Shown: one piece after another, positions 26,767 to 35,547 of the stretch
Layout of the letters: every line of letters starts with the position of its first letter
Numbering within the stretch: position 1 is the first letter of the stretch
Origin: Bacteroidales bacterium
GTDB lineage: Bacteria; Bacteroidota; Bacteroidia; Bacteroidales; F082
Length of the DNA stretch: 64,000 nt
Direction of reading: 5' to 3'
NCBI GenBank assembly: GCA_023229245.1
Contig: JALNZU010000006.1
Location: 53,582-117,581, forward strand
Position numbers and translations under genes: made by a program
Notes under the pieces: generated by a model
Seen by the model: only the letters and a program-made list of their open reading frames with translations
Told to the model about the DNA's origin: nothing
Databases searched by the model: none

Positions 26767-28314
26767 TTAGAATGGGGGTATCCCGTGTTTTTTCATTGGT
26801 ACTTCTACGATCTTATCTTTTGATATTTCCAATGAGTGTATTAACATTCGGCGTGTTTCGCCTGGTTCTATCACTGCATCAACGTATCCGTATGCTGCGG
26901 CCACGTATGGGTTAGCAAATTTCTCTTTATATTCCTCAACTTTTTGTTTTCGTACCTGCTCGGGTTTATCCGCCGACATGATTTCTTTTCTAAATATGAT
27001 ATTGGCAGCTCCTTCAGGTCCCATCACAGCGATTTCGGCAGTAGGCCAGGCAAACACAAAATCGGCGCGTAAATGATTCGAGCACATTGCAATATATCCA
27101 CCTCCGTATGCTTTACGCATGATCACGGTGATCTTTGGAACGGTAGCCTCCGAATAGGCATATAATATCTTGGCTCCATGCCTGATCACACCTGCATGTT
27201 CCTGATCAATACCAGGCAGATAGCCAGGCAGGTCAACCAAGGTTATTAAGGGTACGTTAAATGCATCGCAATAGCGTATGAAACGAGCTGCTTTATCAGA
27301 AGAATCCACATCTAACACACCAGCTAATACAGCAGGCTGATTAGCTACAAAGCCAACTGTTTCACCATTGATACGGCCAAAGCCGACCACTATATTGGCA
27401 GCAAAGAGCTCCTGCACATCCAAAAATTCCGAGTTATCGGCTATCGCTTTGATCACATCGCGTACATCATACGGCATACGCGGGTCAACAGGAAGTATAT
27501 GATCAATTTTATAATCTCTTGTACGAGGTGCCCGTTTTGGAAAACGCTCGGCTTTCTTCATGTTGTTCCATGGAATATAACTGACCAATTGTTTGATCTG
27601 TTCAAAACATTCTTCTTCACTTTTGGCATAAAAATGAGCATTTCCTGTGATCTCGGCATGGATGCGGGCTCCACCAAGTTCTTCCATAGAAATTTCTTCG
27701 CCTAATACTGTTTTGATTACTTCAGGTCCGGTGATAAACATCTTCGAGATATTCTCAACTACAAACACAAAGTCGGTCAGGGCAGGAGAATATACAGCTC
27801 CTCCAGCACATGGGCCCAGGATGACCGAGATTTGCGGGATCACACCTGATGCCTGTGTGTTTCTATAAAATATCTCACCATAGCCTGCCAATGAGTTCAC
27901 CCCTTCCTGAATACGTGCGCCCCCAGAATCGTTGATCCCTATCAGAGGCACTTTGAGCTTCATGGCATGATCCATAATCTTGGTGATTTTCTTGGCATGC
28001 ATCCACCCCAATGAACCCCCTGCTACTGTGAAGTCTTGTGCATAAATACACACAGGATGCCCACTTAGAGTGCCAGTACCGGTGATAACCCCATCGCCCG
28101 GAAGATATTTCTTGTCCATATCGAAATCCTTGGCCGCATGCTCAACAAATAGGTCATATTCATGGAAAGACTTGGGATCAAGAAGAGCAATGATACGCTC
28201 TCTGGCTGTGAGCTTGCCAATAGCTTTTTGTTTTTCGATAGCCTGTTGGCCGCCTCCCATTAATGCTTCACGCATGCGCTTCTGTAAATCGGAGGTCTTT
28301 TGTTTGATACCCAT
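26767..28314 (-). CDS. Acyl-CoA carboxylase carboxyltransferase beta subunit (PccB/MmdA type)
   Basis: A 515-residue crotonase-fold carboxyltransferase. It has acyl-CoA and carboxybiotin oxyanion-hole regions typical of propionyl-CoA carboxylase beta and methylmalonyl-CoA decarboxylase alpha: GGGQQAIEKQ, GGSLGWMHAKKI, NDSGGARIQEGV, GPCAGGAVYSPAL and AYGGGYIAMCS. It moves the carboxyl group between biotin and propionyl- or methylmalonyl-CoA. A carrier gene follows, but neither a biotin carboxylase nor a membrane OadB/MmdB subunit is in the window, so carboxylase and decarboxylase roles cannot be separated. Confidence 0.93.
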   Translation of the reverse strand: MGIKQKTSDLQKRMREALMGGGQQAIEKQKAIGKLTARERIIALLDPKSFHEYDLFVEHAAKDFDMDKKYLPGDGVITGTGTLSGHPVCIYAQDFTVAGGSLGWMHAKKITKIMDHAMKLKVPLIGINDSGGARIQEGVNSLAGYGEIFYRNTQASGVIPQISVILGPCAGGAVYSPALTDFVFVVENISKMFITGPEVIKTVLGEEISMEELGGARIHAEITGNAHFYAKSEEECFEQIKQLVSYIPWNNMKKAERFPKRAPRTRDYKIDHILPVDPRMPYDVRDVIKAIADNSEFLDVQELFAANIVVGFGRINGETVGFVANQPAVLAGVLDVDSSDKAARFIRYCDAFNVPLITLVDLPGYLPGIDQEHAGVIRHGAKILYAYSEATVPKITVIMRKAYGGGYIAMCSNHLRADFVFAWPTAEIAVMGPEGAANIIFRKEIMSADKPEQVRKQKVEEYKEKFANPYVAAAYGYVDAVIEPGETRRMLIHSLEISKDKIVEVPMKKHGIPPF

Positions 28315-28557
28315 AGACGGTTCATTTTAGTTTTTATTGACACAAGGCAGTACGAAGTAATATAATAATAAATTGTAAATGAATAAGATATCAGAAATTA
28401 CTTTTTGTCTTGCCTTGCCTGTACTATGCAAAAATAAATGAAAAACTATACAATACAAATTTACTTCTTGTCAGAAAACCGGTCAATGCTTTCAAAATAT
28501 TCCTTTTTTTACTGGTATTCAACAAAATGAAAAAATGTATGGGATTCGTATTAAAAA
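28315..28557. other. Intergenic region without a recognisable gene
   Basis: AT-rich DNA between the carboxyltransferase start and the terminator of the next minus-strand gene. A plus-strand open frame of 66 codons (28410-28610) runs into the terminator stem and has no protein-like features, so I do not call it. Confidence 0.6.
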
Positions 28558-28585
28558 AGAAAGACTGTTCGGCGACAGTCTTTCT
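28551..28585 (-). terminator. Terminator of the T9SS-sorted protein gene
   Basis: AGAAAGACTGT (28558-28568) and ACAGTCTTTCT (28575-28585) form a perfect 11-bp stem with a 6-nt loop, followed on the minus strand by a T-run. It lies 28 bp after the stop at 28614. Confidence 0.85.
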
Positions 28586-28613
28586 GCTCAATGTGGATCA
28601 CGCAAAATGATTT

Positions 28614-29360
28614 TTAATTGCGCTTAACTAACTTACGGGTGCTAACAGTTTGATTGTTAACCTGTAAGGCATATAGATAAATTCCTTCTCGTAATTCGGC
28701 TACCGATAGCTCTAACTTACCGCTTAGTCCGATAATCTGCTGCTCTAAAACCGGTTGCCCTAATAAATTAAATACCTTAACCGACGCAGAGGTATAGGAA
28801 ATAGGTAGCTGATAATCAATAAATACTACATCAGTAGCAGGATTAGGATAGGCTTCGCCAAGGCTGAAAAGTTGCTGAATATCATTAACAGAGCTTGGTG
28901 AACGGGTTGCATTATATTTTACGATGACCGAAGCATTATCATCAGGCTCATATTCAATGAAAAACACATATTTATAAATGGAAACACCTTCTTGTTGCTG
29001 CGGCTCGTAATGAGCAGAAAACACTCCATCGGGAGTCATTTCGTAGGCTTCTATCCTCATCGGTTCACTAGACATATCTGTTTCTGGTGGATAGCAAGCT
29101 GTCCAGCAAAAGTAAGTACTTGTGCTGTCTAACTCACTGATAGGTACTCGTTGAGCCATTACTTCTACTGCACGTTCGGTATTGTTCTTGACTTGTGCAT
29201 AAGCTACTAATTCAAAAAATCCGTCATCGGGCAGTTGATCCGTAATGGTTACTGTGTCGGATGGATTTAATGCCTGGCCCTCAAAAAATATAGTTAGCGA
29301 TTGAGCCTGCAAGCCAGCTGCAAAAGCTAATGTGGTAAATAAGAGTAATATTTTCTTCAT
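28614..29360 (-). CDS. Secreted protein with T9SS type A sorting domain
   Basis: A 248-residue protein from the ATG at 29358-29360; a longer frame to 29390 exists, but the signal peptide (MKKILLLFTTLAFAAGLQAQ) starts here. The middle part is an unassigned beta-rich domain with two Cys near residues 92-97. The last 75 residues are a type IX sorting domain: GEAYPNPATDVVFIDY, VKVFNLLGQPV, LREGIYLYALQ and the basic end TRKLVKRN. It is predicted to cross the outer membrane through the T9SS. Function of the cargo part is unknown. It has its own promoter and terminator. Confidence 0.85.
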   Translation of the reverse strand: MKKILLLFTTLAFAAGLQAQSLTIFFEGQALNPSDTVTITDQLPDDGFFELVAYAQVKNNTERAVEVMAQRVPISELDSTSTYFCWTACYPPETDMSSEPMRIEAYEMTPDGVFSAHYEPQQQEGVSIYKYVFFIEYEPDDNASVIVKYNATRSPSSVNDIQQLFSLGEAYPNPATDVVFIDYQLPISYTSASVKVFNLLGQPVLEQQIIGLSGKLELSVAELREGIYLYALQVNNQTVSTRKLVKRN

Positions 29361-29398
29361 AGCAAATAGTTTTGTTGGAGAACAAAGCAAATACCATG

Positions 29399-29427
29399 CA
29401 AATATACTATATTCTAATACGAAACAA
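29399..29427 (-). promoter_or_regulatory. Promoter of the T9SS-sorted protein gene
   Basis: On the minus strand a -33 TTG (29425-29427) is followed after 18 bp by TATATTTG (29399-29406), matching the Bacteroidota consensus. The expected leader to the ATG at 29360 is about 35 nt. Confidence 0.65.
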
Positions 29428-29446
29428 TTTTTTTTCCAATAAAAGT

Positions 29447-31456
29447 TTAAAACAGCTTGTTAATTAGCTCATCATCAGCTATTTGAGGGATTGTGACTTT
29501 AAGTTTGGGTTCACTTTTCATGGCTCGTTGAATGGCAAATATTGCTTCTTTGTTGCGTGCCCAGCTTCGGCGTGCTATACCGTTGTTCACATCCCAATGC
29601 AGCATGCTTTGTAGTTTGTTGTCGGCACTTTGGCTACCGTCCAACATCAATCCGAATCCACCATTGATCACTTCTCCCCATCCAACGCCTCCACCGTTGT
29701 GAATAGATACCCAGGTAGCACCTCTGAAGCTGTCGCCTATAACATTTTGTACCGCCATATCTGCTGCGAAGCTTGAGCCGTCGTATATATTCGATGTTTC
29801 CCTAAATGGAGAATCGGTGCCGCTGACATCGTGATGATCGCGGCCTAAAATAACAGGTGCTTTGATCCGGCCTTCACGTATGGCTTCATTAAAAGCCGTA
29901 GCTAAAGCAATGCGTCCATCAGCATCGGCATATAATATCCTGGCTTGTGAACCAACAACCAAACGGTTGTTTTGCGCTTCTTTAATCCAGTGGATATTGT
30001 CGTGCATCTGCTGTTGAATCTCTTCAGGTGCATACTGAACTAATTTTTCAAGCACTTCTTGAGCGATTTGGTCGGTAGTTTGCAGGTCTTCAGGATCAGA
30101 AGAAGTGCATACCCATCGGAACGGACCAAAGCCATAGTCAAAACACAAAGGCCCCATAATATCCTGTACGTAGGAGGGATATTTGAATACTCCTTTTCGG
30201 TTTAGTATGTCGGCTCCGGCACGGCTGCTTTCCAACAAAAATGCATTGCCATAGTCGAAAAAGTACATTCCTTGAGCTGTAAGTTTGTTGATAGCTGTTA
30301 CTTGTCGGATAAGGCTTTGTTGAACATGTATCTTAAACTGGGCAGGATCGTTGGCCATCATAGTATTTGCCTCATCGAACGAAAGATCAACCGGATAATA
30401 TCCTCCTGCCCAAGGGTTATGCAGCGAGGTTTGGTCGGAGCCTAAATCTATATCAATATTCCTTTCGGCCAACCGTTCCCATAAGGTGACTATATTACCT
30501 AAAAATGCGATCGAGTGAGCTGCGTTTTTCTTTTGCCATTCTATAGCAGTATCTATGGCTTGATCAGCATCATCTATTACCTCATCTACCCATTTTTGTT
30601 CATATCGTTTATAAGCTGCTTTTGGATTGATCTCAGCTGTGATACTCACAACACCGGCTATGTTACCAGCTTTGGGTTGTGCACCGCTCATTCCGCCTAA
30701 GCCGGAAGTGACAAACAATTTGATGCCGCCCTGATAATTAGGATGGGTTTGCATGCGCGTTGCATTTAACACAGTAATTGTAGTTCCGTGAACAATACCT
30801 TGAGGTCCAATGTACATAAACGATCCCGCAGTCATTTGTCCGTATTGCGATACCCCCAAAGCGTTTAAGCGTTCCCAGTCGTCAGGTTTGGAATAATTAG
30901 GTATTACCATACCGTTAGTTACTACTACCCGTGGTGCATCTGGTGAAGATGGAAAGAGACCTAAGGGATGACCGGAATAGAGAACTAATGTTTGCTCATC
31001 GGTCATAGTAGCCAGATATTGCATGCTTAAAAGATACTGTGCCCAGTTTTGAAATACAGCTCCATTGCCTCCATAGGTGATCAGCTCATGCGGATGTTGA
31101 GCAACGGCATCATCCAGATTATTACTGAGCATCAGCATAATGCCTGCTGCTTGTATTGATTTATGGGGGAAATCGTTGATGCTACGTGCATAGATTTTAT
31201 AATCGGGTCTATACCTGTACATATAAATTCGTCCATAGCGGATGAGCTCATCGGCAAACTCCGGAGCTAATATCTTATGGTGCTCTGTTGGGAAATAGCG
31301 TAACGCATTTTTAAGCGCCAACTGCTTTTCATCGCGGCTAAGGATGTCTTTACGCTTTGGAGCATGGCTGACAGCCGGGTCGTGTGGCTTGAGTTCGGGT
31401 AATTGTTCCGGTATTCCGGCAAGAATGCGTTCCTGAAATTTGGCAAGGGATGTCAT
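29447..31456 (-). CDS. hutU: Urocanate hydratase
   Basis: Converts urocanate to imidazolonepropionate, the second step of histidine degradation, using tightly bound NAD+ as an electrophile. The 669-residue protein is the long form found in Bacteroidota. Marks are the glycine-rich NAD region TSGLGGMSGAQPKAG, the active-site Cys segment GPLCFDYGFGPFRWVC, and NGGGVGWGEVINGG near the C-terminus. No hutH, hutI or other histidine-degradation genes lie beside it here. Confidence 0.95.
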   Translation of the reverse strand: MTSLAKFQERILAGIPEQLPELKPHDPAVSHAPKRKDILSRDEKQLALKNALRYFPTEHHKILAPEFADELIRYGRIYMYRYRPDYKIYARSINDFPHKSIQAAGIMLMLSNNLDDAVAQHPHELITYGGNGAVFQNWAQYLLSMQYLATMTDEQTLVLYSGHPLGLFPSSPDAPRVVVTNGMVIPNYSKPDDWERLNALGVSQYGQMTAGSFMYIGPQGIVHGTTITVLNATRMQTHPNYQGGIKLFVTSGLGGMSGAQPKAGNIAGVVSITAEINPKAAYKRYEQKWVDEVIDDADQAIDTAIEWQKKNAAHSIAFLGNIVTLWERLAERNIDIDLGSDQTSLHNPWAGGYYPVDLSFDEANTMMANDPAQFKIHVQQSLIRQVTAINKLTAQGMYFFDYGNAFLLESSRAGADILNRKGVFKYPSYVQDIMGPLCFDYGFGPFRWVCTSSDPEDLQTTDQIAQEVLEKLVQYAPEEIQQQMHDNIHWIKEAQNNRLVVGSQARILYADADGRIALATAFNEAIREGRIKAPVILGRDHHDVSGTDSPFRETSNIYDGSSFAADMAVQNVIGDSFRGATWVSIHNGGGVGWGEVINGGFGLMLDGSQSADNKLQSMLHWDVNNGIARRSWARNKEAIFAIQRAMKSEPKLKVTIPQIADDELINKLF

Positions 31457-31522
31457 GGATTTTTTATTGCAAAATTACTGAAAAGCACTGTAAAGATCAA
31501 TTGGTATCTTCCGATAGGATGC

Positions 31523-32131
31523 TCAGATTTTGTCAGTCCTTTTTCGGAGAATATTGTACAACAGCTCACGCGAGCGAAAAAGCTGAGCCTTCACTGTACC
31601 TAATGGGAGATTCATCTTTTGGGCTATTTCTTCATAGCTCAGCTCATCGAAGTAGCGCATCTGTACTATAGTCCTATAATGCGGTTTCAACTTTTCGACT
31701 ATCTGACGCATAGTCTCAACTTTTTGAGCTTTGATGAGGATGTCTTCAGGATTAGGGGTTGTATCAGCTAACTGAACAACTGAAGCACCTATATATGGGT
31801 AGTAGCTTTCTTCATGCAGGCTACTGGTTTGAAGCCGGTTACGACGTTGAAAATCAATACAGTTGTTTACAGCTATACGAAATAGCCAGGTGCTGAAGCC
31901 GTAATCGGGCGAATACTGTGTAAGGTTTTTAAAAGCTCTGCCGAAAGCTTCTATAGTTAAGTCTTCCGCATCTGTCGGGCTTGAAGTCATTTTAAGCATT
32001 AAATAATACACTGCCTCACGATAGTAATGCACTAGATTAGTATAAGCCTGTTGGTCGTTATACTCCAACGCCCGTTGGATCAGTTGATAATCGCGTTGCC
32101 CTTTTTCCGTAAGCTTAGGCTTTACATCCAT
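31523..32131 (-). CDS. ECF-type RNA polymerase sigma factor
   Basis: A 202-residue sigma-70 family protein with region 2 (DAEDLTIEAFGRAFKNL, then FSTWLFRIAVNNCIDFQRR) and region 4 (LPLGTVKAQLFRSRELL) joined by a short linker. No sigma-1.1 or region 3 is present, so it belongs to the extracytoplasmic function class. No anti-sigma gene is adjacent; its start overlaps the GT2 gene by 10 bp, so the two are co-transcribed. Target promoters are unknown. Confidence 0.93.
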   Translation of the reverse strand: MDVKPKLTEKGQRDYQLIQRALEYNDQQAYTNLVHYYREAVYYLMLKMTSSPTDAEDLTIEAFGRAFKNLTQYSPDYGFSTWLFRIAVNNCIDFQRRNRLQTSSLHEESYYPYIGASVVQLADTTPNPEDILIKAQKVETMRQIVEKLKPHYRTIVQMRYFDELSYEEIAQKMNLPLGTVKAQLFRSRELLYNILRKRTDKI

Positions 32132-33261
32132 TTTACTGGTTTTGCAAATAGATTGTAGATACTTAAAATGGGGTTAAAAATAACAAAAAATAGTTCGGCA
32201 AAAGGGAGTAGCAACCATGGAAAAGACTGATTCAATTGTTTAGCAATACGTATATATATGATTTCCTGACTGATAAACCGAATAAAAAATAGAGACAGTG
32301 GAACATAGATAGGCAGGGCGGTGAAAAAGAGCAGCCCAACACACAAATAAAACCCTGATTGTGTTCCTATATACATCCCAAGCAGCCATTTAGTGGCTCG
32401 TTTATAATACATGCCTGTTGAAAGATGACGTCTTTTTTGTCTTGTCCAGGTACCAAAATGCCTGTGAGGTTCCGAAACCATATGCGATTGAGCACTGATT
32501 TCAATAGCAGTATTGCGAGCAGTTCCCACCTTATTGATGAAAATATCGTCATCACCCGATGGGATGTCATAATGTGTAATAAATCCTTTGTTCTTCAGGA
32601 ATACAGTTTTTTTGTACGAAAGATTCCGTCCCACACCCATATATACCTTACCGGCTAAAGCCATTGACAGGTATTGCACAGCTGTATGCAAGGTATCGAA
32701 CCGGATCAGTCCATTAAGTAAGCCAGATTTCTTTTTGTAAGGGCTGAACCCAATCACTATTTCTTTCTGAGGTGTATAATTACGCATCATACTACTGATC
32801 CAGTGTTGAGATGCTGGAGTGCAGTCGGCATCGGTAAGCAGTAAATGTTCGTATTTAGCCGATTTGATACCTATACTCAGAGGAAACTTCTTGCCTTTGA
32901 AAAAGTTGAGATTCTGGGTAAGATTAATCACCGAAATCCGGCTGTTGTTTCTGGCAAAATCCTCTAGTAATTCTTTGGAACCATCATCTGAACGATCGTT
33001 GACTATGATCAGCTCAAAAGAAGGATATTGCTGGTCTAAAATCAACGGTATGTTTTTCAGTAAATGCCGATATTCGTTGTGGGCACATATGACTATCGAT
33101 ACAGGTGCTAATTCAGGATTGGTATTATAAGAAGGGTTTTTTTTGAGGAATGCCAATCGGGCAAAAAAATACCAGAAATAAAAGAGCTGTATCAATACAC
33201 AAATTAGCATCAGTATCAATACTGCCATATCTAACGTACTTGTAGTGAATTGGGTCAACAC
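32122..33261 (-). CDS. Membrane glycosyltransferase family 2
   Basis: A 379-residue processive-type GT-A enzyme. It has one N-terminal span (about 12-34), the catalytic domain with VSIVICAHNE, ELIIVNDRSDDGS and LLTDADC (the D-x-D type metal site), then the SGDDDIF and TWTRQKRRHLST motifs (acid base and Q/R-x-x-R-W-like region), and two or more C-terminal spans. It probably extends a polysaccharide or glycolipid at the inner membrane. The start is a GTG at 33259-33261. The sigma gene follows with a 10-bp overlap. Confidence 0.88.
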   Translation of the reverse strand: MLTQFTTSTLDMAVLILMLICVLIQLFYFWYFFARLAFLKKNPSYNTNPELAPVSIVICAHNEYRHLLKNIPLILDQQYPSFELIIVNDRSDDGSKELLEDFARNNSRISVINLTQNLNFFKGKKFPLSIGIKSAKYEHLLLTDADCTPASQHWISSMMRNYTPQKEIVIGFSPYKKKSGLLNGLIRFDTLHTAVQYLSMALAGKVYMGVGRNLSYKKTVFLKNKGFITHYDIPSGDDDIFINKVGTARNTAIEISAQSHMVSEPHRHFGTWTRQKRRHLSTGMYYKRATKWLLGMYIGTQSGFYLCVGLLFFTALPIYVPLSLFFIRFISQEIIYIRIAKQLNQSFPWLLLPFAELFFVIFNPILSIYNLFAKPVKWM

Positions 33262-33312
33262 TAGGCCTTTTGTTTTGTGGTTGCAAAAATATTCAAACTT
33301 TGCGATTTGCTT

Positions 33313-33320
33313 TATCTTTG
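33313..33320 (+). promoter_or_regulatory. -7 element of tgt
   Basis: TATCTTTG, a perfect TAnnTTTG match, lies 17 bp before the ATG at 33337 and supports that start over the upstream open frame from 33277. The -33 partner is unclear. Confidence 0.6.
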
Positions 33321-33336
33321 CTCAAATTTAGCCTGT

Positions 33337-34467
33337 ATGGATTTTACTGTTATTGGAAGGGATGCTGCCTGTTCGGCTCGGGCGGGTGTGTTGACTACCG
33401 CTCATGGAAGTGTTGAGACACCTATTTTTATGCCGGTAGGTACAGCAGCTAGCGTCAAGGCAGTGCATCAACGCGAATTGCTTCACGACATTCAGGCTCA
33501 GATCATCTTAGGTAATACCTATCATTTGTTTCTAAGGCCGGGCATAGAGGTGTTACAGAAGGCCGGAGGCTTGCATGCCTTCAGCGGATGGAATAAGCCT
33601 ATACTGACCGACAGTGGTGGCTATCAGGTTTATTCACTTAGCCAAAGACGAAAGCTTAATGAACGGGGTGTTACTTTTCAGTCGCATATAGATGGAAGTA
33701 AGCATGAGTTTACTCCAGAACGAGTGATGGATATTCAACGAAGTATTGGAGCCGACATCATCATGGCTTTTGACGAATGCACCCCCTATCCATGCGACTA
33801 TGCCTATGCTGAACGTTCGATGCATATGACACATAGATGGCTTGACAGATGTGTGCAACGATTGGCTGAAACAGAACCCTTATATGGATACTCTCAACAC
33901 TTGTTTCCTATAGTTCAGGGAAGTACGTATAGTAATTTGCGCCGTCAGTCGGCAGAATATGTTGCTGCTAAAGGTGCAGCAGGTCATGCGATAGGTGGTT
34001 TATCAGTTGGTGAGCCTCATGAAATGATGTATGAAATGACAGCATTGATATGCGAGATATTACCCGACGACAAACCCCGTTACCTGATGGGCGTAGGAAC
34101 TCCGGCCAATATTTTGGAAAGTATTGCATTAGGAATAGATATGTTCGATTGCGTGATGCCCACCCGTAACGGAAGAAATGGAATGCTGTTTACCGAAAAT
34201 GGTATCATCAACATACGTAACGAAAAATGGAAAAATGACTTTAGCCCTATTGATGAAAACGGACATACTTTCGTTGACAGCCACTATTCAAAAGCTTACC
34301 TGCGCCATTTGTTCGTAGCCAAAGAAATGTTGGGAAGCATGATTGCCAGCATTCATAACCTCGGGTTTTATTTATGGTTGGTCAAAGAAGCACGTAAGCG
34401 TATCCTGTCAACCGATTTCAATGTGTGGAAACAGCAGATGGTACCACGCCTGATGCAACGCCTGTAA
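33337..34467 (+). CDS. tgt: tRNA-guanine transglycosylase (queuine/preQ1)
   Basis: Exchanges the wobble guanine of GUN-anticodon tRNAs for preQ1 in queuosine synthesis. The 376-residue TIM barrel shows GNTYHLFLRPG, TDSGGYQVYSL with the general-base Asp, GGLSVGEP and the nucleophile region DMFDCVMPTRNGRNG. The usual C-terminal zinc site (C-x-C-x2-C and a His) is altered: between PIDENG and KAYLRHLF there is no Cys at all. The ATG at 33337 follows a promoter element closely. The lptF/G gene begins 3 bp after the stop. Confidence 0.95.
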   Translation: MDFTVIGRDAACSARAGVLTTAHGSVETPIFMPVGTAASVKAVHQRELLHDIQAQIILGNTYHLFLRPGIEVLQKAGGLHAFSGWNKPILTDSGGYQVYSLSQRRKLNERGVTFQSHIDGSKHEFTPERVMDIQRSIGADIIMAFDECTPYPCDYAYAERSMHMTHRWLDRCVQRLAETEPLYGYSQHLFPIVQGSTYSNLRRQSAEYVAAKGAAGHAIGGLSVGEPHEMMYEMTALICEILPDDKPRYLMGVGTPANILESIALGIDMFDCVMPTRNGRNGMLFTENGIINIRNEKWKNDFSPIDENGHTFVDSHYSKAYLRHLFVAKEMLGSMIASIHNLGFYLWLVKEARKRILSTDFNVWKQQMVPRLMQRL

Positions 34468-34469
34468 GT

Positions 34470-35546
34470 ATGAAACGCATTGATCAATATATTTTCAAGA
34501 AGTATTTGGGCACCTTCTTTTATGCCATTTCCCTGCTTATTGTGATAGTGGTCATATTCGATATCTCAGAAAATATAGACGATTTCCTGAAGAAAAATGC
34601 ACCATTAAAAGCTGTTATTTTTGATTATTACTTGAACTTCATCCCTTATTTCATCAATCTTTTTGTGTACCTGTTTACTTTTATAGCAGTGATCTTTTTC
34701 ACTTCAAAGATGGCCGGTAATTCCGAGATCATTGCTATCCTTAGCAGTGGAATAAGCTTTTGGCGTATGTTGTGGCCTTATTTTTTGGCTTCATTGCTGT
34801 TAGCGGTTGTCTCTCTTTATTTTGGAAACATACTGATACCTCATACCAATCAGCAACGTAGAGAGTTTAAAAATCTGTATATGGAAGACTTGTATAAGGA
34901 TAGGGAGCGAAATATTCATGTACAGATAGAAAAAGGGGTATATGCGTATGTAGAGCACTATAACAGTAAACTTAATGTAGGATATCGCTTCTCGTTAGAA
35001 AAATATAATGGGTATGAGCTCGTATATAAATTAGCTGCTGATCGTATTGAGCTGGATACTAATACACAAGGCTGGATTATACACAATTTTTATGAGAGAT
35101 CTTTGGATAGCCTTCAGGAGTATTTTACAAGAGGTGAACGCAAAGACACCGTATTAAATCTTGTACCTACCGATTTGTATGAGATCAAAGAAGATTTTGA
35201 GGTGATGAACTTTTGGGAGCTCCGTAGGCATATAGAGAACGAAAGGCTAAAAGGTAATGCTGGAGTAGTGGTTTATGAGGTTGAGATGCACAAACGCATG
35301 GCTGCGCCGGCAGCTATTTTGATACTCACGCTGATAGGTGTGGCCTTGTCAAGCCGGAAAGTGCGCAGAGGTATAGGAGTTCATCTCGGAGCAGGTATAG
35401 CTATAACCTTTGCCTATATTTTATTTATGCAGTTCTCAACAGTTTTTGCAACTTACGGAAATCTTTCACCCGCTTTAGCAGCATGGATACCCAATATTAT
35501 TTTCTTTGTCCTCAGTATTTATCTTGTGATTAAAGCCCCCAAATAA
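34470..35546 (+). CDS. LptF/LptG-family permease
   Basis: A 358-residue YjgP/YjgQ-type protein, the membrane subunit of the LptB2FG transporter that extracts lipopolysaccharide from the inner membrane. It starts RIDQYIFKKYLGTFFYAI, with spans near 15-35, 60-80 and 100-120, a large periplasmic jellyroll part, and three C-terminal spans. The ATG at 34470 is chosen, because the frame upstream lies inside tgt. Only one subunit is encoded here; its partner must be elsewhere. Confidence 0.9.
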   Translation: MKRIDQYIFKKYLGTFFYAISLLIVIVVIFDISENIDDFLKKNAPLKAVIFDYYLNFIPYFINLFVYLFTFIAVIFFTSKMAGNSEIIAILSSGISFWRMLWPYFLASLLLAVVSLYFGNILIPHTNQQRREFKNLYMEDLYKDRERNIHVQIEKGVYAYVEHYNSKLNVGYRFSLEKYNGYELVYKLAADRIELDTNTQGWIIHNFYERSLDSLQEYFTRGERKDTVLNLVPTDLYEIKEDFEVMNFWELRRHIENERLKGNAGVVVYEVEMHKRMAAPAAILILTLIGVALSSRKVRRGIGVHLGAGIAITFAYILFMQFSTVFATYGNLSPALAAWIPNIIFFVLSIYLVIKAPK

Positions 35547-35547
35547 T

